DNA of 64,000 nucleotides from Nodosilinea sp. LEGE 07088 (GCF_015207395.1 NZ_JADEWX010000003.1:62001-126000), one strand, 5' to 3'. Shown: positions 25,762-35,517, counted from the first letter of the stretch. Notes: a model not told the origin generated them from the sequence alone. Made by a program: numbers and translations.

Positions 25762-28059
25762 TTAGTCACGCCCCCCAACCTCTGGGGTGACTTGAGGGCG
25801 ATCATAATATTGGTAGTACTTGTATCCACTCCGGCGACCCTGGGGCACCCCGTTTACGACCAAGCCCAACAGTGGAGCCTGGGCCGTATTGCCCAAATCA
25901 GCCAGCACTCGCTGAATCTCGGTACGCTCTGACTGGTTGAGCCGGACTACCAGCAATAATCCGTCGGCATGGGCAGCGGTCAGCTTGGCGTCGATCATGC
26001 CGGCCAGGGGCGGAGTATCGAAAATAATTAGGTCGAAGCTGCGCCGATACTGCTCCACAATCTGCTGCATTTTGCGAGACGACAGCAACCGTCCTGGAGA
26101 AGGCGGGTGTGACCCCGATGGCAGCAGATGCAGATTGGGATTGCCTGGCAGGGTTCGCACCAGCGAGATCGGATCGTCAATGGGCTGGGTGAGCAGATCG
26201 CTCAAACCCTGATTGTTGGGTTGGGCAAAAATGAGATGTTGGCTCGGCTTACGCAAATCGCCGTCGATCAGCAACACCCGGCGACCCATATTGGCCGCAG
26301 CAATAGCCAGGTGGGCACAAACAGTCGATTTGCCATCCCCCGGCACCGATGACGTGAGTACCACGACCTGCACCGGGGTATCGGAGCTGAGCATGCGCAG
26401 GTTAGCCTGTAAGGAATAAAACGCCTCTGCAAAGCTAAAGGAGGTATACAGCTTGTTGGGGCTTTGATTTTGGGCCAGCACATCGGCCATGGTAGCCGTT
26501 AGGTTTGGCACCATCAGCAGCGGCTGTTTTTGCAAGGCGGGAGCATTGGGCACCATAGCCAGATTCGGCAGATGAGTGGCTTTGGCCAGTTCTTCGGGGC
26601 TGTGAAAGGCCTGGTCGGCGCGATCGCGCACCAGCGCCGCCACCCCGCCTAGCAGCAGCCCCACGACCGTGCTAACCAATAGCTTGCGAGGTAAGTTGGT
26701 GATTTCGGCGATGCTCGACTCGTCTAACGGTGAAATCAGCTCCCATGGAGCCGTCTGCCGAGCCATCTGCAGCCGCAGCTCCTGGCGACTGGTCAACAAT
26801 TGGTCAAGGCTGCCTTCGGCTACCGTCAGTTCACGGTCAATCTGCTGAAAGGAGCGCGACAGATCGGCTACCCGCTGAATTTCTGACTGCAGCTGTTGGA
26901 TCGCTTGGCCAATCGCTTGATCTTGGGTTTGTAGCACCTGCATCTGGTTGGCCGTATCTACCAGCTGCTGCATGAGCGCTAAGCTCACGGTTCCCTGGTA
27001 GCCCAGGTTATTGGCCTCAACTGTGGCCCCTACCAATCGCTGAGCCTCGGTCTCTAACAGCGGCAAAAGCTGCTGGCGCTGATCTTCCAACGCTTGAATA
27101 ATCGGTGTATCGACCTGAAATCTTGCCGACTCGGCAGCTATGTTCTGCTCAAGCTCGCGCAAATCCCCCAGCAAGGCCTGATAGGTGGGAGATTCGCTTA
27201 AATTGGCCACGCCAATGGCGGTATTGGGGTCAAAGCCTACCTGCTGACGCAAATTGCTGTAAAGAGGGCTAAGGGCCGCCAGCTGTACCCGCAACTGCTC
27301 CTGGTCAGCCTGCATCTGGTTGAGGCGCTGGGTGACACTCTCGGTGGTAGCGTTGACATCAACTAGGTCGTAGCGCTTCTGAAACTCGCTCAGGTTTTCT
27401 TCAATAGCAGCTACTTCCTGCCATTTTTCTTCTAGCTGCTCGTCTAAAAATGTCAGTCCCCGGCGCAGCTCTCCCTGGCGATCTTGCACGCTGTAATCGA
27501 TAAAGCCTTCAACCACCTGGTTCAATACGAAATCGACCACCTCTGGATCAGCATCTCTATAGAGGATGCGTAGCACCTTGGAGTCGCCTTCCTGAGTGAT
27601 GATCAATTGCTCCAGCAGAGTGTTATAGCCAATGTCGGGGTAGCGCTGGCGAATATCGGCTAGGATCGGATCGATCACGGCTGGGCCACGCAGCACTCGA
27701 ATTTGGCTGGTGTAGTCTAGGCCCGATGACGATGTGTTTTGGCTACCAGGTAGGCCAATGACGGCTTCTAACCCTGGGGTGTTGACCGCCGTCACTGGTT
27801 CCACCAGCAGGTTAACGCTGCCGCTGTAGACCGGCGGGCGACTCAGGTGCCATAGGGTCAGGCCACCTAACGACAGCGTCGCCACGCTTAAAAATACTTT
27901 GGCACGGCGCTTTAGTACCGCCAAGATCTGACCTAGATCAAAATCATCGCCGTCATCCACTAGGGGCGATGGTGAGGCGATGGGCACGAAACCCGGGTGG
28001 TTATGGCCGTTGCCATGGCCATTGGTTTCGTGGGGCTTAGAAGATTGAGGAAAAGGCAT
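25762..28059 (-). CDS. wzc: Wzc-like polysaccharide co-polymerase/tyrosine autokinase
   Basis: A 765-aa bacterial tyrosine kinase fused to a Wzz-type chain-length domain. Order: a cytoplasmic N-terminus with LGQILAVLKRRAKVFLSVATL leading into membrane helix 1; a large periplasmic coiled-coil region (about 75-440, including the GNVR-like part); helix 2 (LLVSTVVGLLLGGVAALV); then the kinase with Walker A SSVPGDGKSTVCAHLA, Walker A' RVLLIDGDLRKPS and Walker B LIIFDTPPLAGMIDA. The C-terminus has the tyrosine cluster SGYKYYQYYDR that such kinases phosphorylate. It controls export and chain length together with the Wza-like protein, whose gene ends 128 bp upstream. Confidence 0.93.
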   Translation of the reverse strand: MPFPQSSKPHETNGHGNGHNHPGFVPIASPSPLVDDGDDFDLGQILAVLKRRAKVFLSVATLSLGGLTLWHLSRPPVYSGSVNLLVEPVTAVNTPGLEAVIGLPGSQNTSSSGLDYTSQIRVLRGPAVIDPILADIRQRYPDIGYNTLLEQLIITQEGDSKVLRILYRDADPEVVDFVLNQVVEGFIDYSVQDRQGELRRGLTFLDEQLEEKWQEVAAIEENLSEFQKRYDLVDVNATTESVTQRLNQMQADQEQLRVQLAALSPLYSNLRQQVGFDPNTAIGVANLSESPTYQALLGDLRELEQNIAAESARFQVDTPIIQALEDQRQQLLPLLETEAQRLVGATVEANNLGYQGTVSLALMQQLVDTANQMQVLQTQDQAIGQAIQQLQSEIQRVADLSRSFQQIDRELTVAEGSLDQLLTSRQELRLQMARQTAPWELISPLDESSIAEITNLPRKLLVSTVVGLLLGGVAALVRDRADQAFHSPEELAKATHLPNLAMVPNAPALQKQPLLMVPNLTATMADVLAQNQSPNKLYTSFSFAEAFYSLQANLRMLSSDTPVQVVVLTSSVPGDGKSTVCAHLAIAAANMGRRVLLIDGDLRKPSQHLIFAQPNNQGLSDLLTQPIDDPISLVRTLPGNPNLHLLPSGSHPPSPGRLLSSRKMQQIVEQYRRSFDLIIFDTPPLAGMIDAKLTAAHADGLLLVVRLNQSERTEIQRVLADLGNTAQAPLLGLVVNGVPQGRRSGYKYYQYYDRPQVTPEVGGRD

Positions 28060-28187
28060 AGGCTAAATCTAGGGAAATGCTCCCAAGAGTTGACAAACTT
28101 ATAACTCAGATTTGAAAATTTGGTGTATTGGGCAAAATATTTTCGGCAGTTGGGGCGCCAATGCTCACACCAAGGGCGATCGCGCCC

Positions 28188-29327
28188 CTAGAGGCCAAAC
28201 AGCCGCAGCAGGGTGGTCAGCGGGGTTAGGGGGCCCAAAAACAGGCCGAGGGTATCACCAGCAGCGGCAGCACTGTTGCGATCGACAATCACCACATCGT
28301 TGGGTCGCAGAATGGGGTTAGTGCTGTCGTTAGCGGCGGCAGACAAATCGACCTCTACCGTGCGTTGGTCTACGCTGCCGTCTGGGTTAAGCCGGACTAG
28401 CTGCACCGTAGAATGTTGGGCACGGCTAGCGTCAAACCCTCCGGCAGCCAAGATGGCTTGGTTCAGCGTCGCGTTGGCCGGTAGGGTAACCCCACCAGGG
28501 GTCGCCACTTCACCGACCACCTGCACAGGTATTTCTGCGGGCGAGAAGTTTGCGCTCGAAATCGCTACCGACTCCTCAGGGGTGATTCCTGAGGCCTTGG
28601 GAATCACCACCGTATCCCCATCACGCAGGCGGATGTCCTGACTAATGTCGCCAGTGCGGATCAGATCCCAGAGGCTGGTGGTGAGAATGGCATCTCCTGC
28701 TAGCTGGGGGCGTCGCACCTGTACGGCTTTGACGTTGGCTTGCTGGGTAATGCCGCCAGCAGCCTGAATGACCTGGGTTAGAGTCGGCCACTGGCGACCT
28801 GCATTACCAACCCCTTGGGTTCCGCTAGTTTCGGCCTCTAGCTCAATGGTGTAGGTGCCGGGGCGGTTGACTTCGCCCGCCACAACGACCCGCACTGGTC
28901 GGGCTGAGAGCAAGGTGACGGTGAGCTGGGGCGGGCGGGTGAGCAGTTTAGCGTAGCTGGCGGCCAGGGCCGTCTGGGCCTCGGCCAGGGTTAATCCCGT
29001 TACCACCACGGTGCCCGCCAGGGGCAGCGTCAGGCTACCGTCTACCAACACCTCGTGGACACCATTTTCAGGGCCGCTAAATTCAGGAATGTTGAAAATG
29101 TCGATGCGGATGCGATCGCCTGGCCCCAGCACATAGGCCTCAGGAAAGCTGGGCGCATTGGATATCTCTGACAGCACCCTGGGTTGAGGTACTGACTCTC
29201 CATCGATGACCTCTCCACCGACGACGGCCTCCGAGAGCGGAATTGTTTGGGCCTGGGCGACATTGCCAGCAGCGGCAATTTCCCCTAGAGCCACTAGGCT
29301 CCAGAACATCATTTTCAAGCGGGTCAT
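28188..29327 (-). CDS. wza: Wza-like polysaccharide export protein
   Basis: A 379-aa exporter with a signal peptide (MTRLKMMFWSLVALGEIAA, cleaved near AQAQ). The polysaccharide export motif AYVLGPGDRIRIDIFNIPEF begins near residue 65. Two SLBB-type modules follow (PVRVVVAGEVNRPGTYTIEL and IPVQVVGEVATPGGVTLPA), each ending in a 'DGDTVVIP / PNDVVIVD' strand. No lipobox Cys is seen, unlike E. coli Wza. It should form the outer-membrane/periplasmic exit channel that docks on the Wzc-like protein. It is the first of four co-oriented genes (28188-29327 down to 22523); 214 bp upstream are free for a promoter. Confidence 0.92.
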   Translation of the reverse strand: MTRLKMMFWSLVALGEIAAAGNVAQAQTIPLSEAVVGGEVIDGESVPQPRVLSEISNAPSFPEAYVLGPGDRIRIDIFNIPEFSGPENGVHEVLVDGSLTLPLAGTVVVTGLTLAEAQTALAASYAKLLTRPPQLTVTLLSARPVRVVVAGEVNRPGTYTIELEAETSGTQGVGNAGRQWPTLTQVIQAAGGITQQANVKAVQVRRPQLAGDAILTTSLWDLIRTGDISQDIRLRDGDTVVIPKASGITPEESVAISSANFSPAEIPVQVVGEVATPGGVTLPANATLNQAILAAGGFDASRAQHSTVQLVRLNPDGSVDQRTVEVDLSAAANDSTNPILRPNDVVIVDRNSAAAAGDTLGLFLGPLTPLTTLLRLFGL

Positions 29328-29541
29328 TACTGGCCTCCTCAGGCTGTTCGGACAACCGCATCAAAATTTCATCTGTGCTCCGCAACCGCCATCATGCCGC
29401 AAGACTTAAAATTTGCCCTCCGTAGTTCGCAAACGTTGACTTTTGGCAAAAAATAATTGTGCGTGACCTCCAGTAGGTCTTTACGGTCGTTCGCCCCTAC
29501 CCAAATTCATGCCGCCATTCAGCAACGCCAAAATTTTTACC

Positions 29542-30309
29542 CTATGCTGATTCATCCACCGGGTCATGCTCTCCCAACGCGGCCTGCACTTGCTCGGCTA
29601 GCCAGGCGTTGAATAATTCATCTGTCAGGCGTTGGCGAGTGGGGTCATCGAGGCGAGCGGGCAAAAATTTTTCCAGCCGCACCACCACAAACCATTCGCC
29701 CACCCGAGTAGGGGGCCACAGCTGCCCCGGCTGGCTAATGGAAAGCACGCGACCCAGGGCAGGGTGGGGTACCGAAAGCTCGACTGGGCCAATCAGCCCG
29801 CCGGTTTGAGCCTCTTGGCCTTCTGAATGCTGCCGGGCCAGATCGGCAAAGGGTTGACCGTCGTCTTGAATGCGAAAGTATAGCTCCTGGGCTAGCCCTC
29901 CATCCTGGGTGCGAATCAGCGAGTAGAGCACCCGGTCGAGACTGGCCTTGCGCTGGAGAAAGTGTGATTCAACCTTAGGCCCCCAGGTGTCGGCTTTGTA
30001 GATTTGAAGTTTTTGGGTTCGCTCCGCTACCGCCGCTAGGTCGGCCTCGCTCAGCCCGCGCTGGTCTAGAAAGCGTTGACGCTGCTCAGGGGTACTCACC
30101 TGGTTGGCTTGTAGAAATTGGTCTAGGGCCTGCCGGGCCTGATCGGGAGTCAGAGTCACCGAGGCGATCGCCCGATCAATGACAATCTCTTTAACCAGAG
30201 CAGGCCATAGGCCATAGCGCCGCAGCAATGACACTACATCAGCTGAGGAGATGGCTTGGCCAGCAATATGCAACACCGGGCTAGAGTCTTGAGTAGAGGA
30301 ACCACTCAC
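29542..30309 (-). CDS. PpiC/parvulin-type peptidyl-prolyl isomerase
   Basis: A 255-aa protein. The N-terminal half is helical and SurA-like (VSLLRRYGLWPALVKEIVID, TPDQARQALDQFLQ, then a chaperone-like region). The C-terminal half is a parvulin domain: DDGQPFADLARQHSEG, QTGGLIGPVELSVPHPALG, ISQPGQLWPPTRVGEWFVVV. It would catalyse prolyl cis-trans isomerisation. No signal peptide is visible, so it may act in the cytoplasm, for example on exported or secretion substrates. It is on the same strand as the export genes but 214 bp away, so co-regulation is possible, not shown. Confidence 0.82.
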   Translation of the reverse strand: MSGSSTQDSSPVLHIAGQAISSADVVSLLRRYGLWPALVKEIVIDRAIASVTLTPDQARQALDQFLQANQVSTPEQRQRFLDQRGLSEADLAAVAERTQKLQIYKADTWGPKVESHFLQRKASLDRVLYSLIRTQDGGLAQELYFRIQDDGQPFADLARQHSEGQEAQTGGLIGPVELSVPHPALGRVLSISQPGQLWPPTRVGEWFVVVRLEKFLPARLDDPTRQRLTDELFNAWLAEQVQAALGEHDPVDESA

Positions 30310-30446
30310 AGCAGAAAATCGTTGGGGCAGGGCAAATGAGCTAGCTAGACCAACCTTATCGCATTATGGGCGGGTGGTTGTGGGCTGTTGATGGGGTGGC
30401 GACGCCGATAGATAGATTGACCACTGTCAGCGGTTGACGGGGCTGT

Positions 30447-30452
30447 TACAAT
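30447..30452 (+). promoter_or_regulatory. Putative -10 element of the oxygenase gene
   Basis: TACAAT at this position, 39 bp ahead of the ATG at 30491, suits a short leader. Two TTGAC(C/G) hexamers upstream have wrong spacing (8 and 24 bases), so the -35 is unclear. A ribosome binding site AAGGAAAG lies at 30479-30486. Confidence 0.35.
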
Positions 30453-30490
30453 CCATCCAATTCTATTTTATCGTCCCCAAGGAAAGCGCC

Positions 30491-31420
30491 ATGCCTCGGC
30501 CTACTATCCCCGTGGTGTCTTACTCCGACCTGCTGAGCACAACAGGGGCTCGGCAGCGGGCGATCGCAGCTTTGGGTCAAGCGCTCGAAGACATCGGTTT
30601 CTTTATCCTTGAACCCCACCCAATTTCGCCAGAGGTAGTCCGTCGGGCCTACCAGGTGGCCGCAGATTTTTTTGAGCTGCCCAATCGCACCAAGGCTCAG
30701 TATGCCCCCGCCCCAGCGGGCAGCCAGGACGGGTTCTCTAGCTTTGGTAGCGAGCAAGCCAAGGGGCATACCGTCCCCGACCTAAAAGAATTTTGGCACG
30801 TCAACCGCCACAGCCTCACCGAGAATATGGCGACCTGGCCCCAGGAGGTGCCGACCTTTCGTCCGGTTATGACCCGGCTGTATCAACAACTGATGACCTG
30901 TGCTGATGTACTACTGATGGCCTGCGCCGACTATTTGGGGCAACCCAGCGACTGGCTTGTTGACATGGCCGCCGGCGGCAATACCGTGCTGCGCTTGGCC
31001 CATTACCCTGCGGTCAGCACGGTTCCCGCCGGGGGGTTGCGGGCCGCTCCCCACGAAGACATCAATTTAATCACCCTCCTCTGTGAGGCGACTGCCCCCG
31101 GCCTCGAAATCTTTGCCGAGGGGCAGTGGGTTCCCATTCAGACCCACCCTGGCCAGATTGTGGTGGATACCGGCGACATGCTGCAAAATCTCACCAATGG
31201 ACTGTTTAAGAGCACCACCCACCGAGTGGTTAACTCCCACAACATCAACCAGGCGCGATTGTCGATGCCGTTCTTTGTCCATCCCCGGCCCGAGGTTGAC
31301 CTCAGCCCCGAACCCACCCTGATCCAACGGACTGGCGGCGAGCCCCAGTTTCCACCCATTACCGCCGCCGATTACCTGACTCAGCGGCTGAGAGAAATTC
31401 AGGTGGGGCCAGCGGCTTGA
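30491..31420 (+). CDS. Fe(II)/2-oxoglutarate-dependent oxygenase (IPNS-like)
   Basis: A 309-aa enzyme of the isopenicillin-N-synthase-like superfamily. The ATG at 30491 (MPRPTIPVVSYSDLL) has a good AAGGAAAG site; the longer frame from 30434 is rejected. The N-terminal half has ALEDIGFFILEPHPI and FFELPNRTKAQYAP. The metal site is H-x-D...H: AAPHEDINLITLL and STTHRVVNS, with the co-substrate Arg-x-Ser in ARLSMPFFVHP. The likely reaction is 2-oxoglutarate-dependent oxidation of a small molecule. The substrate cannot be predicted. It stands alone, divergent from the isomerase gene. Confidence 0.87.
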   Translation: MPRPTIPVVSYSDLLSTTGARQRAIAALGQALEDIGFFILEPHPISPEVVRRAYQVAADFFELPNRTKAQYAPAPAGSQDGFSSFGSEQAKGHTVPDLKEFWHVNRHSLTENMATWPQEVPTFRPVMTRLYQQLMTCADVLLMACADYLGQPSDWLVDMAAGGNTVLRLAHYPAVSTVPAGGLRAAPHEDINLITLLCEATAPGLEIFAEGQWVPIQTHPGQIVVDTGDMLQNLTNGLFKSTTHRVVNSHNINQARLSMPFFVHPRPEVDLSPEPTLIQRTGGEPQFPPITAADYLTQRLREIQVGPAA

Positions 31421-31472
31421 TATCTGGAGAAGGTCCTCACCAGTCTGGCGCTGGCGCTAGTCGATTCGCCGA

Positions 31473-32951
31473 CTAGGCACCGATACCCAAGCGTCCGGCC
31501 AGGCTGGGGGTGAGGGGCAGCAGCACCGTCAGGGCCAAAAATAGCGCTAGCAGCCCCAGGGCAGCCCGGGCGTCATTGGGTTCTGAAATATCGTTGAGAC
31601 AGGGGCGTTCTGGGGTGCGCTGTAAAATCACAATCACCCCGGCCCAATAGAGGGCCAGGGGATTGGCCAAGGCCACCAAGGCTAAGACAACTAGCGTGAA
31701 TATCGTCGTGCGATTGAGGGTCTTGCGCCCGTAGATAGCCTGTACCATCCGCCCCCCATCTAGCTGTCCGGCAGGCATGAGATTGAGGGCGGTGACCACT
31801 AGACCCAGCCAGCCCATGATGGTCAGGGGATCAATATCGACCAGCGGTTCTTGCAGGGCTGAGCCTAGCACCACCTTGGCCAGGGCGCCAATCAGCACCG
31901 AACCCTGAAAGAAGCCCGAGGGAATTTGAAAGGCGCTGCCGGGATGGGACAGCAGCAGCCCCCCGACTAGCATCAGTAGAGAAATAATGCCGCCGACCGC
32001 CGGCCCCGCCAAAGATATGTCAAACAACACGCTCCGGTTAGTCAGCAGTGACTCAAACCGAGTCAGGCTGCCAAAGGCCCCAATCTGCCACGCGGGAATT
32101 AGAAAGGGCGGGCTGAGGCGCACGCGGTGACGGCGGGCCGCTAGCCAGTGGCCGCCTTCGTGGCCCGCCAGAATAACCAGCAGGGCGATCAGAAAGGGCA
32201 GCGCAGCGCGCCAGCGGGAGCCATCTTGCAGCAGGTCAAACCCCTGCAAGATGGCTCCCGCTTCTAGGCTGGTGAAAATCGTTGCGATCGCCAGTGCCCC
32301 AGCCAGCGCCCACTGGGCCGGGGTGGTTTTAGGTGGGTCGGTGCTGGCTGGCATGACCACGACTGTGGGTCTTTGCTCCAGGTTTTCGACTAAAAATAGG
32401 CGGTAGCGATCGCCCAGTCGGGCCGCCAGTGACTCGGCTAACTTAGCCCGAGTCTCGGTGGGGTCACCGCGCAGATTGCCGCGAAAGATCGCCCCCTGGT
32501 CGTAGGGAATGGTTTCGGTGCGAAAGTAGGTGTCAAGCCCGAAAATGCCTTCGATTTGAGCCAGATCTTCCCCAGGAATAGCCATCGAATCGGGTGGCTC
32601 GACCGGGGCGGCGGTGGGTTGGTCGGGGATGTCCAGCTTGTCGGTGTCCTCAGCGATGGCCTCGACGGCTACCGTGCGCCGCTGGGTAGACAGCGCATCT
32701 TGCCCCAGGGCCCGGAGCCGGCGTCCCAAGTAAATATAGAGGCCGGTTGACCCCAACAGTAGCAGCAGCACCCCGGCCAGGTTAATGTAGATGCCCAGGG
32801 CAAAGAGCCCAAAAAAGAGCAGCCAAGGCCCCATCAGCACCACCGATTGCAGCCAGGCCAAAATGCCCACGGTGCCGTAGGGCTGGGCACGACGATAGCC
32901 CCAGCCTAAAATTGCGATCGCCGCCAGCAAAATCAATCCGGTAGTGGCCAT
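31473..32951 (-). CDS. Site-2 protease family (M50) membrane metalloprotease
   Basis: A 492-aa membrane protein. It has two N-terminal helices, a soluble region (about 80-200), then the catalytic membrane core. Zinc site: HEGGH at residues 264-268 in ILAGHEGGHWLAARRHR, and the second site LNLMPAGQLDGGRMVQAIYG near residue 390. This layout matches the plant EGY1 and cyanobacterial relatives, which cleave within the membrane. The substrate is unknown; regulated intramembrane proteolysis of an anti-sigma factor is one option. Its coding sequence contains a perfect 19-bp inverted repeat (32213-32231 / 32244-32262) just before the HEGGH codons. Confidence 0.88.
   Translation of the reverse strand: MATTGLILLAAIAILGWGYRRAQPYGTVGILAWLQSVVLMGPWLLFFGLFALGIYINLAGVLLLLLGSTGLYIYLGRRLRALGQDALSTQRRTVAVEAIAEDTDKLDIPDQPTAAPVEPPDSMAIPGEDLAQIEGIFGLDTYFRTETIPYDQGAIFRGNLRGDPTETRAKLAESLAARLGDRYRLFLVENLEQRPTVVVMPASTDPPKTTPAQWALAGALAIATIFTSLEAGAILQGFDLLQDGSRWRAALPFLIALLVILAGHEGGHWLAARRHRVRLSPPFLIPAWQIGAFGSLTRFESLLTNRSVLFDISLAGPAVGGIISLLMLVGGLLLSHPGSAFQIPSGFFQGSVLIGALAKVVLGSALQEPLVDIDPLTIMGWLGLVVTALNLMPAGQLDGGRMVQAIYGRKTLNRTTIFTLVVLALVALANPLALYWAGVIVILQRTPERPCLNDISEPNDARAALGLLALFLALTVLLPLTPSLAGRLGIGA
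32213..32262. repeat. Perfect 19-bp inverted repeat inside the M50 gene
   Basis: Arms AGCGGGAGCCATCTTGCAG (32213-32231) and its exact reverse complement (32244-32262) are separated by 12 bases. The hairpin would form in the mRNA or in single-stranded DNA. The bases encode the stretch near residues 230-247 (AGAILQGFDLLQDGSRWR), upstream of the catalytic HEGGH. Such a long perfect repeat inside conserved coding DNA is unusual. Confidence 0.85.
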
Positions 32952-33199
32952 AGTGCTGCTGCTCCCGCCCTCCTAAAAACGCCCTAAAAACGCCCTTGCA
33001 GGCATAAAATCCTCATCAGTCTACCGCCGATGGGCCAGGGCCGACTAGGTCAAAGCCGTTCACCGCCATCGGCGCTGGCCAGAGGAGGTCACTCAAGGCT
33101 GTCGTTCTGGGGTGAAGGTGCTTAAATAAAGCCAGACAACTCCCCCGGGTAACCACAGTCCGAGGGGGGCATCCTCTTTCTTGCCTGCCGTTGCGCGCT

Positions 33200-34513
33200 A
33201 TGACATCTCTGCCCCCCGACTCCGCTTCAGCTCAACCGCCAACTTCGGTTCCAGAAAATGGGGCTGGCTCGACCTCCGACAGGCCCGCTCCTAGCCCTTT
33301 ACCTGCTGAACTGCAAGGGGATACTAAACTTTCGCCCCCGCTGACTGCTCCTGCCCAGCGCCTCGATTTTGACCCCTCTAATCCTGGCCATAGTCCAGCG
33401 GTACTGGTCGATCCTGCGGTTACTTCCGCTACCGTCATTACGGTCATTGCGGTGGCCGTGATTGGTCTGGGATTAGCCACCGGTAGCTTTTGGCTGACTC
33501 TGGCTGGGTCGATGGTGGCAACAGTGGTCTCCATCCGGCTGATATGGCCTGCCTTGCAGGAGGTGCTAGGCGAGCTGTCGCCCCGGCAACAGTCACTGCT
33601 AATTGCCATTCCGGGAGTACTGGTCGGTATCCTAGGGCTGATGAATATCACCGGCATCAATCGGGCGATCGTGACTTGGGGCCTGGGGCTACGGTGGGAT
33701 ATTCTCGGTGCCCTGGGCGACTTTATCGGGGCAATTGGGCAAATTTTTATCGCCTTTTTGGCCCTGTTTGTGGCCTGGCGGCAGTATGTCATCTCACGCG
33801 ATCTGACCCGTCAGCAAAACCTGATTACCCAACAGCAAACCATTGATGCCTACTTCCAGGGCATTTCAGAACTGGTGCTCGACGACGAAGGGTTGCTCGA
33901 AGACTGGCCCCAGGAGCGCATTATTGCCGAAGCCCGCACCGCTGCTATTCTCGGCAGCGCTGACCCCGGGGGCAAGGCCAAGGTAGTGCGCTTTCTCTCC
34001 CGCTCTAAGCTGCTGACCCCGCTGCGCCGTGACAACCGCCTGGGCCGAGCTATTTTAGACGGTCGTGGCGGCTATGAAGAAGACCGGATCAACGGTACCC
34101 GCGTGATTGATCTGGGGGCCATGCTAGCCGCCGCCAACCTGGCCGGCACCGACCTGCGCTGGGCTGATCTGAGCGAAGCAAATCTGATTCGAGCCGACCT
34201 GCGCCGGGGCGACCTGGTAAGAACCAACTTTGCTCGGGCCATTCTATATCAGGCCAACCTGGCCGGGGCCGATCTGCTGGAGGCGCGTCTATTCTACGGC
34301 GATGTCGAAACCGCCACCCCCCGCACCCGCACGGGCATACCCGATTACACCACCGGGGCCAATACTGGCGCGGTGGTAGAAGGGGCTAACTTTAGCGGTG
34401 TGTATCGACTTTCCGCAGACCAGCGTCGCTACATCTGCGCCTGGGGGGGCGAGGCCACCCGGGCCACGGTTCCGGGGGGCTGTGCTGATATTCCCAATCT
34501 GCTGGGGCGCTAG
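33200..34513 (+). CDS. Membrane protein with pentapeptide repeats
   Basis: A 437-aa protein; the ATG at 33200 is preferred over the TTG nine bases upstream. Residues about 1-75 are Pro/Ser-rich and disordered. Helices follow (SATVITVIAVAVIGLGLATG, SFWLTLAGSMVATVVSIRLI, SLLIAIPGVLVGILGLMNI and FIGAIGQIFIAFLALFVAW). A helical linker with QQNLITQQQTIDAYFQGISE comes next. The C-terminus carries pentapeptide repeats (LAGTDLRWADLSEANLIRAD and on), which form a four-sided beta-helix. Pentapeptide-repeat proteins are abundant in cyanobacteria, mostly of unknown function. Cytoplasmic display of the helix is likely from the topology. Confidence 0.78.
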   Translation: MTSLPPDSASAQPPTSVPENGAGSTSDRPAPSPLPAELQGDTKLSPPLTAPAQRLDFDPSNPGHSPAVLVDPAVTSATVITVIAVAVIGLGLATGSFWLTLAGSMVATVVSIRLIWPALQEVLGELSPRQQSLLIAIPGVLVGILGLMNITGINRAIVTWGLGLRWDILGALGDFIGAIGQIFIAFLALFVAWRQYVISRDLTRQQNLITQQQTIDAYFQGISELVLDDEGLLEDWPQERIIAEARTAAILGSADPGGKAKVVRFLSRSKLLTPLRRDNRLGRAILDGRGGYEEDRINGTRVIDLGAMLAAANLAGTDLRWADLSEANLIRADLRRGDLVRTNFARAILYQANLAGADLLEARLFYGDVETATPRTRTGIPDYTTGANTGAVVEGANFSGVYRLSADQRRYICAWGGEATRATVPGGCADIPNLLGR

Positions 34514-34579
34514 GGCTTGCCCAGGGGTTGAGGTTAAGGTTACTGCTTGTTCTACCTAGGGTCAGCCTATGTCTGGGAT

Positions 34580-35479
34580 TTAACTAAACTCTGGAATGCT
34601 GCCCAGCTTACGCACGGCCACCGATACCTCCATGCCCAGGTAGTCGCCCGGGTCGCCAAACCATGAGCCCGACAGGGGGAGAGCCTGGCCGGGGTGACGC
34701 GCGATCGCCACCGCAATCAAGTCAAACCCCTCGGTCAGGCGGTTGGTGGGGTCATAGACCAGCCAGCCAGCCCCGGGCAGATACACCTGTAACCAGGCAT
34801 GGGTCGCCCCGGAGCCGGTCATGCCCACATCGCCCCCATCCAGGGCCGAGTCGTAGAGATAGCCCGACACAAACCGGCAGGCAAACCCCAGCCGCCGCAG
34901 GGTTTCGATCATCAGCCAGGCGTAGTCGCGGCAGGTGCCCGACCGCTGTCGCAGGGTTTCCCCCGGTGCTTGGGTGCCTTCCTCCTCCCGCCCTCGGTAG
35001 GTGAATGTGTCGCGAATGGTATTCATAATGCGATCGAGCACGTCGCTGGTCACATCCATGTCCCTGGCGACAAAGCCCTTGGCCCAGGCCGCCACCGAGC
35101 CATCGGGGTCTTCGGCGTGGGGGCGCAGGTAAACCGCCAGGTCGGTCCATTCGTCGGGCGTATACTGCACCGGTACCTCCTCAGCCCTGGGGTCCAAGGG
35201 AAAATTATCAATTCCTTTAGTGCCAAAGTGTTCGCCCCGAAATCGGCAGGTGATCGTCAGCTCCTGGGAGGGTTCAGCCACATCAATCACCGCCACATTA
35301 TTCGACAGGGTGTCGCTGATCCAGTGCACCTCCGCTGGCACATTGACATCAATGGCATAGCCCAGCAGCCGACCGCTGTAGTTACCCCGGGGCAAAAAAA
35401 TTGCCCGGTGGGGGCCAAAGGTCACCGGTTTGATGTAGCGATAGCGGGTGACATGCTCAACTTCATAAATGACGGACAT
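34580..35479 (-). CDS. Transglutaminase-like cysteine peptidase family protein
   Basis: A 299-aa protein with the N-terminal beta domain found in bacterial transglutaminase-like proteins (YEVEHVTRYRYIKPVTFGPH) and the catalytic core. Cys is in RQRSGTCRDYAWLMIETLRR (near residue 183), His in GATHAWLQVYLPG and Asp in WLVYDPTNRL. The triad is complete. The reaction may be amide hydrolysis or crosslinking. It lies 38 bp downstream of bioA on the same strand, which may be chance. No signal peptide is visible. Confidence 0.85.
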   Translation of the reverse strand: MSVIYEVEHVTRYRYIKPVTFGPHRAIFLPRGNYSGRLLGYAIDVNVPAEVHWISDTLSNNVAVIDVAEPSQELTITCRFRGEHFGTKGIDNFPLDPRAEEVPVQYTPDEWTDLAVYLRPHAEDPDGSVAAWAKGFVARDMDVTSDVLDRIMNTIRDTFTYRGREEEGTQAPGETLRQRSGTCRDYAWLMIETLRRLGFACRFVSGYLYDSALDGGDVGMTGSGATHAWLQVYLPGAGWLVYDPTNRLTEGFDLIAVAIARHPGQALPLSGSWFGDPGDYLGMEVSVAVRKLGSIPEFS

Positions 35480-35517
35480 GGCGGCAGTTCCAAGATGAAA
35501 GACTGTGCTGCTAATGG

